Shown: positions 25,035-34,535, counted from the stretch's first letter. The stretch: 64,000 bases of DNA from Dokdonella sp. (GCA_019634795.1 JAHCAR010000002.1:226628-290627), one strand, 5' to 3'. Numbers and translations are program-made. The notes: a model not told the origin generated them from the sequence alone.

Positions 25035-26443
25035 GGTGTCTTGCCGCCGGCGCCGACCACGATCTGCTGGCGATGGCGAGGTTGGTTCGCCACGTCGCGG
25101 GCGAGGATTTCGTACTTGCCCGGGCGCAACCACAGTTCGGTCACCGGATGCGGGTCGCTGCTCTGTCTGAGCTTGTCGCCGAAAGCAGCAACGCGCCCCT
25201 TGAATTCGATGACCGCACGATCCGCAGGAACGGCCTCGTCGGGATCCCCTTCGTAGCGGGCTTCGGCCATGCACGGATACTGTTCGTCGCACATCCTGCC
25301 GCTGACTTCGTAGGGAACGCGCTGGCCGCCCAGGGCCAGCCAGGTCGGCCGCCCGCGTTGCAGGACTTCCTCGGGGAAGAGCACGCTGATGTCATAGGCC
25401 TTGGGCTTCAGCGACCAGGGTTTTCCATCCTTGTCGGTGAAGACGATGGGTTGGGTCGGAGCCAGCCGTTGCACCGCATCACGGTAGTAGGGGTGATCGC
25501 TGGCCTGCTTGTCGTGCGGTATCAGCATGGTCTGCTCGACGGTCAGCGGATCGATGTCGGTCATGCGCGAGAAGTGCTGGGCCATGGCCGCGCCGCCGAG
25601 GTATTTGCCGTGTTCCTGGATGTGCGCGTAGCCGGCATTCACCACCAGCCGCGCGTCGGGGTGTTTGTCGAACACCTCCCGCTTGAGGTTGCGCGCCTGC
25701 TCTGTCTCGCGCGCGTCGCCGGTCGCGTCCGACAGCGCCTCGTAGGCGACCACGCGGTAGCCGAGCCTGAGCGCCTCGTTCACCATTTCGGCATAGACCG
25801 GCTCCTCGGTGTAGAAGCCGGTATCCGAAACCACATAGCCGCGCTTCGGCAGCGCCTCCATGTCGGTCTGGTAGAGTGTCTCGGCGGCAAACGTATCGAA
25901 GCCTTCCTTGCGCAACCGGGCCAGCATCTGCACGGTCAGCGTGCGCGTCAGCGGGTAGCTGTGGTTCTCGTTGAAGAACACCGCCTTGCGGTCCTTGGCC
26001 AGGCGCGCGATCGCGTCGACTGCGGGTTCGGCCTTGTAGGCCGCATCCTGCAGCGGCGACGGCGCATCGTCCTTGGCGGCCTTCTGCACGATCGAAAAGC
26101 TGTTGCGGGCACCCGCATAGTCGCCGACCCAGGTCTGATACCAGCTCAGGTACTGGTTGAAGATGACGCGGAACGAGAAGTCGGTGCTGCTGGCATAGGC
26201 ATCGCGCATGAAAAGGTATTGCGCAAGCAGCCCACTGCGGGTCTTGGCTTCGGCCATGATTTTCTCGGATTTCTCGACCGCCGCACGCTGCTGGTGCACG
26301 TTGGCGCTGCCGCCGGCCGCGGTCTTGTCATCGGCGACGGCGCTTGCGGCAAGCAGCAGTGCCATCAGGGCGATGAGTGGAACGCGTCCTGCAGTCGAGG
26401 CGGTTTGGCGCGCCGTCGAGTTGCCATGCTTCGGATGCTTCAT
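25031..26443 (-). CDS. Secreted ChaN/erythromycin-esterase-like protein of unknown function
   Basis: A 470-residue precursor with a signal peptide (about residues 1-38, ending ASAVADD). The core contains FFNENHSYPLTRTLTVQMLA, FDTFAAETL, LRLGYRVVAYEA and LVVNAGYAHIQEHG. The spacing of the E-N-H, AAE and YAH elements resembles the ChaN / erythromycin-esterase-like (EreA) fold, which uses paired His and Glu residues; this is inference from pattern. The ATG at 26443 has GGAGG upstream. It lies between nbaE (50 bp) and nbaF (4-bp overlap), so it belongs to the operon. Function unassigned. Confidence 0.75.
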   Translation of the reverse strand: MKHPKHGNSTARQTASTAGRVPLIALMALLLAASAVADDKTAAGGSANVHQQRAAVEKSEKIMAEAKTRSGLLAQYLFMRDAYASSTDFSFRVIFNQYLSWYQTWVGDYAGARNSFSIVQKAAKDDAPSPLQDAAYKAEPAVDAIARLAKDRKAVFFNENHSYPLTRTLTVQMLARLRKEGFDTFAAETLYQTDMEALPKRGYVVSDTGFYTEEPVYAEMVNEALRLGYRVVAYEALSDATGDARETEQARNLKREVFDKHPDARLVVNAGYAHIQEHGKYLGGAAMAQHFSRMTDIDPLTVEQTMLIPHDKQASDHPYYRDAVQRLAPTQPIVFTDKDGKPWSLKPKAYDISVLFPEEVLQRGRPTWLALGGQRVPYEVSGRMCDEQYPCMAEARYEGDPDEAVPADRAVIEFKGRVAAFGDKLRQSSDPHPVTELWLRPGKYEILARDVANQPRHRQQIVVGAGGKTP

Positions 26444-26493
26444 GTTGAGTCCTCCAGTGGCGCATGCCGGGCAGTCGGTCTGGAACCGCCTGT

Positions 26494-27951
26494 TCAGCCG
26501 TGTTCGATACATACGTTTTTCGGTTCCGTGAAGAAGCGCAGCGCATCGACGCCGCCTTCCCGGCCGATGCCGGAACTCTTGACCCCGCCGAACGGAGTTC
26601 GCAGGTCGCGCGCCATCCAGCAGTTGACCCAGACGATGCCGAAGTCGAGTCGGGCCGACACGCGGTGCGCACGGCCGAGGTCGGTCGTCCACAGCGAAGC
26701 GGCGAGGCCGTACTCGGAATCGTTGGCGATGCTGATCGCCTCGTCCTCGTCCTCGAACGGGATCAGGCTGACGACCGGGCCGAAAATCTCCTGCTGGTTG
26801 GTCGCGCAGCGCGAGGGCAGGCCCTCGACCACGGTCGGTTCGACGAACCATCCCTGCGCGCAGCGCCCGCCGACGCTTGCAGCCTTGCCGCCGCAGAGGA
26901 TCCGCCCACCCTCGTCGCGCGCGCGCGCGATCGCGCCGATCACCTTGTTGAAGTGTTCCTGCGAAACCAGCGCGCCGAGATCGCTCGTGGCATCCTGCGG
27001 GTCGCCGACGCACAGGCGGCGCACGCCTTCAAGATAGCGCTCGCGAAACGGCTCGTAGATGGAACGCTGGACCAGCAGACGCGATCCACACAGGCAGATT
27101 TCGCCCTGGTTGGCGAATCCCGAACGCACGATCGTGGCCAGGTTGGCATCGCTGAATTCGAAATCGGCGAACACGATGGCTGGATTCTTGCCGCCCATCT
27201 CGAGCGAGAGCTTCTTGAACATCGGTGCCGCAGTGGTGGCGATGGTCGCGCCCGTTCGCGTGCTCCCGGTGAACGAAATGGCCTTGACCGTGGCGTGCTC
27301 GACGAGGGCCTGCCCGACTTCGGCGCCGTGGCCATGGACGATGTTGAGCACGCCGGCGGGGAAGCCGGCGGTTACCGCCAGCTCGCCGAGTCGCGCTGCC
27401 GTGCACGGCGTGATCTCCGAGGGTTTGGCCACGACCGTGTTGCCGGTGGCCAGTGCCGGGGCGATCTTCCAGGTGAACAGGTAGAGCGGCAGGTTCCACG
27501 GCGAGATGCAGCCGACCACGCCGAGTGGCTGGCGCAGGGTGATGTTGATGGTGCGGGTATTGCCGACATGGGACTCGCTGGCCCACTGCGTTATCGCCGA
27601 TGCGAAGAAGCGAAGATTGGTAACCGCCCTCGGAATATCGACCTGGCGGGCCAGCGTGACCGGCTTGCCGTTGTCGCGCGACTCGAGCGCGGCCAGGGCG
27701 TCGATCTCCGCTTCGAGCAGGTCGGCAAGGCGGTTCAGCAGTCGAGCGCGTTCGTCGACCGAAGTGGCTGCCCAGGCCGCTGCGGCCCGGCTGGCGGCCG
27801 CGACCGCGGCTTCGACATCGGCCGCGGTCGAGGCCGGACAACGCGCGAACACTCTGCCGGTGGCCGGCTCGAAGACATCGAGGTAGTGGCCGCTGCGGGG
27901 ATCCCGCGGCTGGCCATCGATCATGTTGGCAAGCTGGATGGGTTCGCTCAT
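26494..27951 (-). CDS. nbaE: 2-aminomuconate 6-semialdehyde dehydrogenase
   Basis: A 485-residue aldehyde dehydrogenase that oxidises 2-aminomuconate semialdehyde with NAD. Motifs are SPWNLPLYLFTWKIAPAL, FTGSTRTGATI, the general-base LEMGGKNPA (Glu) and the catalytic cysteine in NQGEICLCGSRL. The C-terminal FGGVKSSGIGREGG is conserved. Sequence style and gene neighbours (nbaC, nbaD, nbaF, kynU, kmo) point to the AmnC/NbaE subgroup rather than betaine-aldehyde or succinate-semialdehyde enzymes. It is the first clear pathway gene of the leftward operon. Confidence 0.9.
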   Translation of the reverse strand: MSEPIQLANMIDGQPRDPRSGHYLDVFEPATGRVFARCPASTAADVEAAVAAASRAAAAWAATSVDERARLLNRLADLLEAEIDALAALESRDNGKPVTLARQVDIPRAVTNLRFFASAITQWASESHVGNTRTINITLRQPLGVVGCISPWNLPLYLFTWKIAPALATGNTVVAKPSEITPCTAARLGELAVTAGFPAGVLNIVHGHGAEVGQALVEHATVKAISFTGSTRTGATIATTAAPMFKKLSLEMGGKNPAIVFADFEFSDANLATIVRSGFANQGEICLCGSRLLVQRSIYEPFRERYLEGVRRLCVGDPQDATSDLGALVSQEHFNKVIGAIARARDEGGRILCGGKAASVGGRCAQGWFVEPTVVEGLPSRCATNQQEIFGPVVSLIPFEDEDEAISIANDSEYGLAASLWTTDLGRAHRVSARLDFGIVWVNCWMARDLRTPFGGVKSSGIGREGGVDALRFFTEPKNVCIEHG

Positions 27952-28056
27952 GGGCCAAGCTTAGCGAGTTCGGACCCGCATGGGGCAACGGCGGGTCGCG
28001 GGGCAGTCCCGGTTCGGCGCGATCGGCGCGCGCCGACCGGGAGTCATCCGTACCGG

Positions 28057-30234
28057 CTACTGCGCGGTTGCGGTAAGACCACGACGTTCGAGCAGCGGCT
28101 TGACGTCCGGTTCCCCGCCGCTGAAGTTGCGGAACAGGTTGAGTGCGTCGTCGGAGCCGCCGCGCGACAGAAGGGTGTCGCGGAAATGATCGCCGTTGGC
28201 ACGGGTCAGGCCACCGTGCGCCTTGAACCATTCGACGCTGTCGGCATCGAGCACCTCGCTCCAGATATAGGCGTAGTAGCCGGCCGAGTAGCCGCCCATG
28301 ATGTGCGAGAAATAGGTCGTCCGGTAGCGCGGCGGCACCGGAGCGAAGTCGACACCGGCGCGCTTGAGTGCGGCCGCCTCGAAGGCCAGTACGCCGTCGG
28401 CGGAGGGTGCCTGGGCCGCCGTGATCTGGTGCCAGGCCTGGTCGAGCAGGGCCGCGCCGAGATACTCGGTGGTGGCGAAGCCCTGATTGAATTTCTCCGA
28501 AGCCTTGACCTTGTCGAGCAGCGCCTGCGGCAGCGGTTCGCCGGTCTTGTAGTGCTTTGCGTAGTTCTTCAGCACTTCGGGCCAGGCTGCCCACATTTCG
28601 TTGACCTGGGACGGATACTCGACGAAATCGCGCGGCACCGAGGTGCCGGCGAAGCGCGGATACTTCACGTTCGAGAACATGCCGTGCAGGGCGTGGCCGA
28701 ATTCGTGAAAGGCCGTGGTCACTTCCTCATAGGTCATCAGGGTCGGCTCGCCGTCGGCCGGCTTCGGGATGTTGAGGTGGTTGGCGATGACCGGGCTCGT
28801 GCCGAGCAGGCTCGACTGCGCCACGTAGGCATTCGCCCAGGCGCCGCCACGCTTGTTGCTGCGCGCGTAGTAGTCGACCAGGAACAGGGCCAGGTGGCTG
28901 CCATCCTCGTTGAAAACCTCGAACACGCGGATGTCCGGCAGGTAAACCGGCAGGTCCTTGCGCTCCTTGAAGGTGATGCCGTAGAGCTTGTTGGCGGCGT
29001 AGAAGACGCCGTTGCGCAGCACGTTGTCCATCTCGAAATAGGGACGCAACTGCTCTTCGTCGAGATCGAACTTCTGCTTGCGCACCTTCTCCGTGTAGAA
29101 GGCCCAATCGGCCGCCGATACCTGGAACTTGCCGCCCTCGGCATCGATGATCTTCTGGATGTCGGCTGCCTCGGCGCGGGCATTGGCGACCGCCGGCGGT
29201 GCCAATTGGGCGAGCAGCCTGTTGACCGCCTCGACGCTGCCGGCGGTTTCGTCGGCGAGCACGTAGGCGGCATGGTTGGCGTAGCCCAGCATGGCGGCGC
29301 GCTCGGCGCGCAGCTTGACCATCGAGGCGACCACTGCGCGGTTGTCGAACTCGCCGCCCTTGCTGGCGCGATTGAGCGAGGCGTCCATGATGCGCTGGCG
29401 CAGCGCGCGATTCTTCAGCGAGGCGAGCGCGGGCTGGCCGCTCGTGTTCTTCAGCGGAATGACGAACTTGCCGTCGAGCTTGCGACTCTTCGCGGCGGCG
29501 CTGGCGGCGCCGATGGCGTCGTCGCCGAGCCCCTCGAGCTGCTCGCGGCTGTCGACGACGACCGCGTCGGCATTGGTTTCCTTGAGCAGGTTCTGGCTGA
29601 AGCGTGTCGACAGCGTGGCCATTTCGGCATTGATCGCCTTCAGGCGGGTTTTTTCCGCGTCACCGAGCCTGGCGCCGGCGCGCACGAAGTCCGTGTAGTA
29701 GCGCTCCACGAGGCGTTTCGATTCGGCATCGAGTCCCAGCGTTTCGCGCTTGTCGTAGATCGACTGGACCCTGGCGAACAGTTTTCCGTTGAGCAGGATC
29801 AGGTCGTTGTGGGCGGACAGCTTGGGCGCCATTTCGGCCTGAACCTTCTGCATGGCCTCATTGGTGTTGGTGCCTGCCAGGGAAAAGAACACTCGGGAGA
29901 CCCGGGTGAGCAGCTGGCCGCTGCGTTCCATCGCGACGATCGTGTTTTCGAAGGTCGCCGGTTCCTTGCTATTGGCGATCGCCTCGATCTCTGCGCGGTT
30001 GTCCGCCATGCCCTTTTCGAACGCAGGCGCATAGTCGGAATCCCTGATCTTGTCGAACTGCGGGTACTGGAACGGCAGCGGGCTCGGCGCAAAGAACGGA
30101 TTGACCCTCGTGGCCGTATCGTCTTTCGCGACGGCCGGCTTCGTGCCTGCCGGGTCATCGGCGGCACAGAGCGGAGCGGCCAGGTTGAAAACAAGCGCAA
30201 GGGCGCAGGCGAGAGCAGGGCGGATTGCCATCAT
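28057..30234 (-). CDS. dcp: Periplasmic M3-family oligopeptidase (Dcp-like)
   Basis: A 725-residue zinc metallopeptidase with a signal peptide (residues 1-25, ending PLCAADD). The HExxH site is HEFGHALHGMF, with H510 as first ligand, and the third ligand region is the following segment. The late YFSHIMGGYSAGYYAYIWSE and the EVLDADSVEWF region are characteristic of M3 peptidyl-dipeptidases. Export separates it from cytosolic OpdA and matches Dcp-like enzymes in this order. The ATG at 30234 has GGAAG upstream. It ends 105 bp before nbaE, so read-through into the kynurenine operon is possible but unproven. Confidence 0.92.
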   Translation of the reverse strand: MMAIRPALACALALVFNLAAPLCAADDPAGTKPAVAKDDTATRVNPFFAPSPLPFQYPQFDKIRDSDYAPAFEKGMADNRAEIEAIANSKEPATFENTIVAMERSGQLLTRVSRVFFSLAGTNTNEAMQKVQAEMAPKLSAHNDLILLNGKLFARVQSIYDKRETLGLDAESKRLVERYYTDFVRAGARLGDAEKTRLKAINAEMATLSTRFSQNLLKETNADAVVVDSREQLEGLGDDAIGAASAAAKSRKLDGKFVIPLKNTSGQPALASLKNRALRQRIMDASLNRASKGGEFDNRAVVASMVKLRAERAAMLGYANHAAYVLADETAGSVEAVNRLLAQLAPPAVANARAEAADIQKIIDAEGGKFQVSAADWAFYTEKVRKQKFDLDEEQLRPYFEMDNVLRNGVFYAANKLYGITFKERKDLPVYLPDIRVFEVFNEDGSHLALFLVDYYARSNKRGGAWANAYVAQSSLLGTSPVIANHLNIPKPADGEPTLMTYEEVTTAFHEFGHALHGMFSNVKYPRFAGTSVPRDFVEYPSQVNEMWAAWPEVLKNYAKHYKTGEPLPQALLDKVKASEKFNQGFATTEYLGAALLDQAWHQITAAQAPSADGVLAFEAAALKRAGVDFAPVPPRYRTTYFSHIMGGYSAGYYAYIWSEVLDADSVEWFKAHGGLTRANGDHFRDTLLSRGGSDDALNLFRNFSGGEPDVKPLLERRGLTATAQ

Positions 30235-30329
30235 CGGGGTCTTCCAGGAGCGACAGGTCCGCCGAGGCTAGACGAATCGGTCCGGCATTGCGCGTGACTA
30301 AAGTCAGTCGCGGCGCGCAACGAATCCGG

Positions 30330-31166
30330 TCATAGACGGATGGCCGTGCCGCGCACGACGATGCCCCCGGCGGGCGGAATGTCCACGCGGATCAGGCTCG
30401 GGCGGCCCATGGCCTGCCCCTGGCGGATCTCGATCGAAGCCGGGGCCTCGATCAGTCCGACGTCGCGCAGGTAGCCGCCCAGGGCAGCGGCGGCGGCGCC
30501 GGTAGCCGGATCCTCGACCACGCCCCCGACCGGAAACGCATTACGAGAAAGGAACACCGACTCGCTCCGGCGATGGACCAGCTGCAAGGTGGTCAGATCG
30601 TCGGCCAGCATCATGCTGCGGACGGCTTCGAATGGATAGTCGAGGCTGGCCAGGCGTTCGCCGTGCGCCGTCGCGAGGACCAGGTGCCAGGCGCCGGCGT
30701 AGGCACGCACCGGGGCCATCGTGGGATCGAGGTCGTCATGGCACCAACCGAGTGCGTCGAGATACGCCGCGAGCCTCCTTTCATCGACCGCGGCATGGCG
30801 GGGTGCGACCGAGGTCAGCGACGCTTCGCGGATTCCATCATGAACACTGGATTGCACGGACACCGTGCCGACCGATGTGGAAAAGGCAAAAGTCGCATCA
30901 CCGTCGGTCTCACCGAGCAGCACGCCGCTGGCAATGGTCGCGTGGCCGCAAAACGGTACTTCGGCTTGCGGGCTGTAGTAGCGCACGCTGCGCTCGAGTC
31001 CGCTCTGCGGTGCGATGAAGGCCGTTTCCGAATAGTCGACCTCGGCGGCGATGCGCTGCATCGTGGCCGGGTCCGGCAACTGCGCGCCGATCCAGACCCC
31101 GGCGGGATTGCCGCCTTCGCCATCGGCGGCAAACGCGCTGAGGCGGTGTAGCGTTCCTTCGGACAT
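30330..31166 (-). CDS. PhzF-family isomerase-like protein (second copy)
   Basis: A 278-residue PhzF-fold protein starting MSEGTLHRLSAFAADGEGGN, with the catalytic glutamate in DYSETAFI (E47), the VPFCGHATIASG segment and the C-terminal VVEDPATGAAAAALGGY signature. It is clearly diverged from the copy at 1789-2673 (different lengths and linkers), so they are old paralogues or separate acquisitions. The ATG at 31166 matches the family start. Substrate unknown. Confidence 0.88.
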   Translation of the reverse strand: MSEGTLHRLSAFAADGEGGNPAGVWIGAQLPDPATMQRIAAEVDYSETAFIAPQSGLERSVRYYSPQAEVPFCGHATIASGVLLGETDGDATFAFSTSVGTVSVQSSVHDGIREASLTSVAPRHAAVDERRLAAYLDALGWCHDDLDPTMAPVRAYAGAWHLVLATAHGERLASLDYPFEAVRSMMLADDLTTLQLVHRRSESVFLSRNAFPVGGVVEDPATGAAAAALGGYLRDVGLIEAPASIEIRQGQAMGRPSLIRVDIPPAGGIVVRGTAIRL

Positions 31167-31281
31167 GGCTTGGCCTCGTGATCGAGAGACCATGAGTTGG
31201 GGCCGGCCTCGCCGTGATCAAGAGTTGCAGTCGAAGCTGTCGCTCAGCCCGGTCGGGTGCGCGAGACGGTCGATCGGCCGA

Positions 31282-31476
31282 TCAGGCCGCGCTTGATTGT
31301 GTCTTGCGCTTGAGGATTTCTCGTTCGATGCCGAGATAGACGGGGCTGCCGCGCTGACCGCTCATGATCAGCTCCCAGAGGCGGACATCGAGTTCGTCGT
31401 CGTCGACGGCATCGATGGGACAGGTCGGGATCGCATTTGCGCGTGAGGCGCGATCGAAGGGAATGACGTTGCTCAT
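31282..31476 (-). CDS. Small conserved-looking hypothetical protein
   Basis: A 64-residue acidic-to-basic protein starting MSNVIPFDRASRANAIP and ending EREILKRKTQSSAA. The opening NVIPFD and the DDELDVRLWELIMSG segment suggest a short helical protein, perhaps a regulatory or ribosome-associated factor. No domain is recognised. GC bias is consistent with coding, and the upstream site (AGGTTG) is weak. It is divergent from rluF. Confidence 0.5.
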   Translation of the reverse strand: MSNVIPFDRASRANAIPTCPIDAVDDDELDVRLWELIMSGQRGSPVYLGIEREILKRKTQSSAA

Positions 31477-31793
31477 GATGGAAACAACCTGGTTGGACAG
31501 GATTGAATGAGCATCAAGCGTGCCAGTCGCCATGCGTCGTCGCGGAAAACGCAATAGATTCATAGGCATGGGATGCGGTCGAAAGCTGGCTAGGCGGTCT
31601 GGAGCACGGCCGCGCTGCCAATAGTTGACGAATTGCGCGCCCGTGCCCGCTCCTGTGCGGCTGGTGTCCGGGGCGACGACCCCGCAACGCTGCCGCTCCC
31701 GGTTGGACCGAATCCCCGGCAACGTGCCAGCATGCGCACCTTTTCCGGCCCCATGCGGCGGATCGGGAAGCGTGCGACAGGGCTTCGACGACG
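31477..31793. other. 317-bp divergent intergenic region
   Basis: Lies between the small leftward hypothetical gene and the rightward rluF. No coding frame with a plausible start and composition was seen, nor a strong hairpin. It must contain the promoters of both genes, but no convincing pair of -35/-10 hexamers could be picked (an isolated TTGACG at 31624 has no partner at the right distance). Confidence 0.5.
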
Positions 31794-32507
31794 ATGCGAT
31801 TGAACAAATACATCAGCGAGAGCGGGCATTGTTCGCGGCGCGAGGCCGACCGGCTCATCGCCGCGCGCAAGGTCAGCCTGAACGGCAATGTGGCGCGTAT
31901 CGGCGACAGCTGGGAAGAGGGTGACGAGGTGCGGGTCGAGGGCCAGCCGCTGCGCGCGCGCTCGGCCGCGACCGGTGCACGCAAGCATGTCTACATCGCC
32001 CTGTACAAGCCGGTCGGCATCACCTGCACCACGGAATCCTCGGTCAAGGGCAACATCGTCGATTTCGTCGATCATCCGCAACGCATCTTCCCGATCGGGC
32101 GGCTCGACAAGGATTCCGAGGGACTGATCCTGCTGACCAGCAACGGCGACATCGTCAACGAGTTGCTGCGATCGGAAAACAACCACGAAAAGGAATACCT
32201 GGTCGGCGTCAATCGGGCCGTCACCGACGAGTTCCTCTCGGGCATGGCGCGCGGCGTGCGCATCCACGGCCAGATGACCAAGCCGTGCCGAACGCAGAAG
32301 ATTGCCCGATTCGGCTTCCGCATCGTGCTGACCCAGGGTCTGAATCGCCAGATCCGCCTGATGGCCGCGGCGTTCGGCTATCGGGTCAAGCAGTTGTGCC
32401 GGGTCCGCATCGTCAACGTCAAGCTCGGCAACCTGCGCGTGGGGCAGTGGCGCAACCTGAGCGACGCGGAACTGCGCGGGCTGTTGCCGCAACGAACCCA
32501 GTGGTAG
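31794..32507 (+). CDS. rluF: 23S rRNA pseudouridine synthase RluF
   Basis: A 237-residue RsuA-family pseudouridine synthase. The N-terminal S4 RNA-binding domain (RLNKYISESGHCSRREADRL) is followed by the catalytic core with the conserved aspartate in PIGRLDKDSEGLILLTSNG. The segment GITCTTESSVKGNIVDFV and the C-terminal LTQGLNRQIRLMAAAFGYRV fit RluF, which modifies U2604 of 23S rRNA, better than RluB, RluE or RsuA. The ATG at 31794 starts the S4 domain. The gene ends directly against the convergent flavoprotein gene. Confidence 0.92.
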   Translation: MRLNKYISESGHCSRREADRLIAARKVSLNGNVARIGDSWEEGDEVRVEGQPLRARSAATGARKHVYIALYKPVGITCTTESSVKGNIVDFVDHPQRIFPIGRLDKDSEGLILLTSNGDIVNELLRSENNHEKEYLVGVNRAVTDEFLSGMARGVRIHGQMTKPCRTQKIARFGFRIVLTQGLNRQIRLMAAAFGYRVKQLCRVRIVNVKLGNLRVGQWRNLSDAELRGLLPQRTQW

Positions 32508-33749
32508 TCAGCCGGACGCTCGCAGCCAGGCCACCGCTCCATCGCCGGCAATGAATCCGCTGGCCATGCAGGCGGTCAGCAGATAGCCGCCGGTCGGCGC
32601 TTCCCAGTCGAGCATTTCGCCGGCGCAAAAGACTCCCGCGAAATCGCGGGCCATCAGATTCGCATCGAGCGACTCGAGACGCACGCCGCCGGCACTGCTG
32701 ATCGCTTCGACCAGAGGCCGCGGTCGTTGCAGGCGGATCGGCAGTGCCTTGATCGCCTCAGCCAGTCTTGCCGCATCGGAAAAGTCCGCGGCCGGCAGGA
32801 CCTCATGCAGCAACGCCGCCTTGGCCCCGTCGATGCCCGTATTGCGGTGCAGGTGCTTGGCCATCGAATGACGGCCGCGCGGCCGCGACAGGTCGCGGCG
32901 CAGGCGCGCTTCGTCGCGGCCCGGGGCCAGATCGAGATGGATCAGGGCCGAACCGTTCGCCGTGATCGCTTCGCGCGCATCGGCGGAGAGGGCGTAGACC
33001 AGGCTGCCTTCGACCCCGCTTTCGGTGAGCACGAATTCGCCCTGGCGCTTCTCGTGCCGGCCATCGGCCGTGATCCAGCTGATCGCGACCGGCTTGATCG
33101 GCGCGCCGGCATGGCGCGCGCGCAGGAACGGACTCCAGCCGACATCGAAGCCGCAGTTCGAGGCTTGCAACGGGGCGAGCGCGAAGCCGTGCTTCTCGAG
33201 CAACGGGACCCAACTGCCGTCCGAGCCGAGGATCGGCCAACTGCCGCCGCCGGCGGCAAGAATGAGCGCATCGGCCCGGACCTGCGTCTCGCCGCTTTCG
33301 TTTTCGAAGCGCAGCGCTCCCGCCCCGGTCCAGCCCAGCCAGCGCGAGTGGACGTGGAAGCGCACGCCCTCGGCGCGCAGGCGGCGGACCCATCCGCGCA
33401 GCAGCGGAGCCGCCTTGAGGTCGCGCGGAAAAACGCGCCCGGAGCTTCCTACGAAGGTTTCGACGCCGAGTCCCGCGGCCCAGGTGCGCAGATCGTCGGC
33501 GCCGAAGCGCCGCAGCCAGTCGGCGACGATGGTGCTGCGTGCGCCGAAGCGGCCGACGAAGGCATCGAAGGGCTCGGCATGGGTGAGGTTGAGGCCGCCC
33601 TTGCCGGCGATCAGCAATTTGCGGCCGACCGAACCCATGCGCTCGTGCAGGTCGACCTGCAGACCTGCACGCGCCACGCGCTCGGCCGCCATCAGCCCGG
33701 CCGGGCCACCACCGATGACGACGACGCGTTCTGCATGCGGCTTGCTCAT
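32508..33749 (-). CDS. TIGR03862/HI0933-family flavoprotein
   Basis: A 413-residue FAD-binding oxidoreductase-like protein. It begins VVVIGGGPAGLMAAERVARA, the dinucleotide motif, followed by GRKLLIAGKGGLNLTHAEP, the hallmark of the HI0933/BaiN-like family. The middle has ALILAAGGGSWPILGSDG and the end VFCAGEMLDWEAPTGGYLL, the second FAD contact. This family reduces unsaturated bonds in some anaerobes, but the substrate here is unknown. The stop abuts that of rluF on the opposite strand. Confidence 0.9.
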   Translation of the reverse strand: MSKPHAERVVVIGGGPAGLMAAERVARAGLQVDLHERMGSVGRKLLIAGKGGLNLTHAEPFDAFVGRFGARSTIVADWLRRFGADDLRTWAAGLGVETFVGSSGRVFPRDLKAAPLLRGWVRRLRAEGVRFHVHSRWLGWTGAGALRFENESGETQVRADALILAAGGGSWPILGSDGSWVPLLEKHGFALAPLQASNCGFDVGWSPFLRARHAGAPIKPVAISWITADGRHEKRQGEFVLTESGVEGSLVYALSADAREAITANGSALIHLDLAPGRDEARLRRDLSRPRGRHSMAKHLHRNTGIDGAKAALLHEVLPAADFSDAARLAEAIKALPIRLQRPRPLVEAISSAGGVRLESLDANLMARDFAGVFCAGEMLDWEAPTGGYLLTACMASGFIAGDGAVAWLRASG

Positions 33750-33902
33750 GCGCGGATGGTCGCATGCATCGTCGGCGCCGGGGAGCCGCCCGTCCGGAAG
33801 TGGTCCCGGTGATGCGATACTGGTCGCGGCTTGCCATTCCTCGTCAGAGCAGGGCGGGCCACTGGTCTACCACTTCACTACACCCCTGGCGGTCGGTGCC
33901 GA

Positions 33903-34508
33903 ATGAATGCAACCCTGATCATCATCCTCGTGACCTGTGCGATCTCGATTCTCGCCTTCAGGAACGAAAAGCTCATCAGCGACCTGATCCTGTGGCCACC
34001 GGCGATCAGCCGCGGCAAGCAGTACTACCGCCTGCTCAGCTACGGATTCATCCATGCCGACGGCACGCACCTGCTGTTCAACATGATCACCCTGTACTTC
34101 TTCGGCCGGCTGATCGAGCAGTTCATGGCCAGCTATATCGGGACGCTCGGCTTCGTCGCGTTCTACCTGTCCGCGATCGTCGTCTCGATCCTGCCGACCT
34201 ACGTGAAAAACGTCGGCAATCCCGCCTACCGCAGCCTCGGCGCATCGGGCGCCGTCTCGGCGATCCTGTTCGCCTTCGTCCTGCTGCAGCCGTGGGCGAC
34301 CATCCTGATCTTCTTCATTCCGTGCCCGGCGATCATCTACGCGGTCATCTACGTCGGCTATTCGATCTACATGGATCGCAAGGGCAGCGACAACATCAAC
34401 CACAGCGCGCATCTGTGGGGTGCGGCCTACGGCGTGCTGTTCCTGCTGGCCATGGAGCCGAGGATATTCGGCGTGTTCCTCGCCCAGCTGACCAGATCGC
34501 AAGGCTAG
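33903..34508 (+). CDS. Rhomboid-family intramembrane serine protease
   Basis: A 201-residue integral membrane protease with about six helices. The catalytic serine is in RSLGASGAVSAIL and the histidine in NHSAHLWGAAYG. The earlier HADGTHLLFNMITLYFFG is the conserved loop-1/helix-2 region. Such enzymes cut transmembrane segments within the bilayer. The ATG at 33903 was chosen because the first helix (ATLIIILVTCAISILAF) follows immediately; another ATG at 33907 is in a different frame. Confidence 0.92.
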   Translation: MNATLIIILVTCAISILAFRNEKLISDLILWPPAISRGKQYYRLLSYGFIHADGTHLLFNMITLYFFGRLIEQFMASYIGTLGFVAFYLSAIVVSILPTYVKNVGNPAYRSLGASGAVSAILFAFVLLQPWATILIFFIPCPAIIYAVIYVGYSIYMDRKGSDNINHSAHLWGAAYGVLFLLAMEPRIFGVFLAQLTRSQG

Positions 34509-34535
34509 CCATCGGCCGGCGCCCCACACCTGCGG

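Noticed and set aside
26464-30297. A 1277-codon open frame on the + strand opposite nbaE and dcp
   Set aside because: It is antisense to two well-conserved genes. Its protein is Arg/Gly/Asp-rich with no recognisable domain, as expected for the mirror frame of high-GC coding DNA.
34509-34535. Terminator between the rhomboid and cytochrome-like genes
   Set aside because: Only 27 bp and no stable stem with a T-run.
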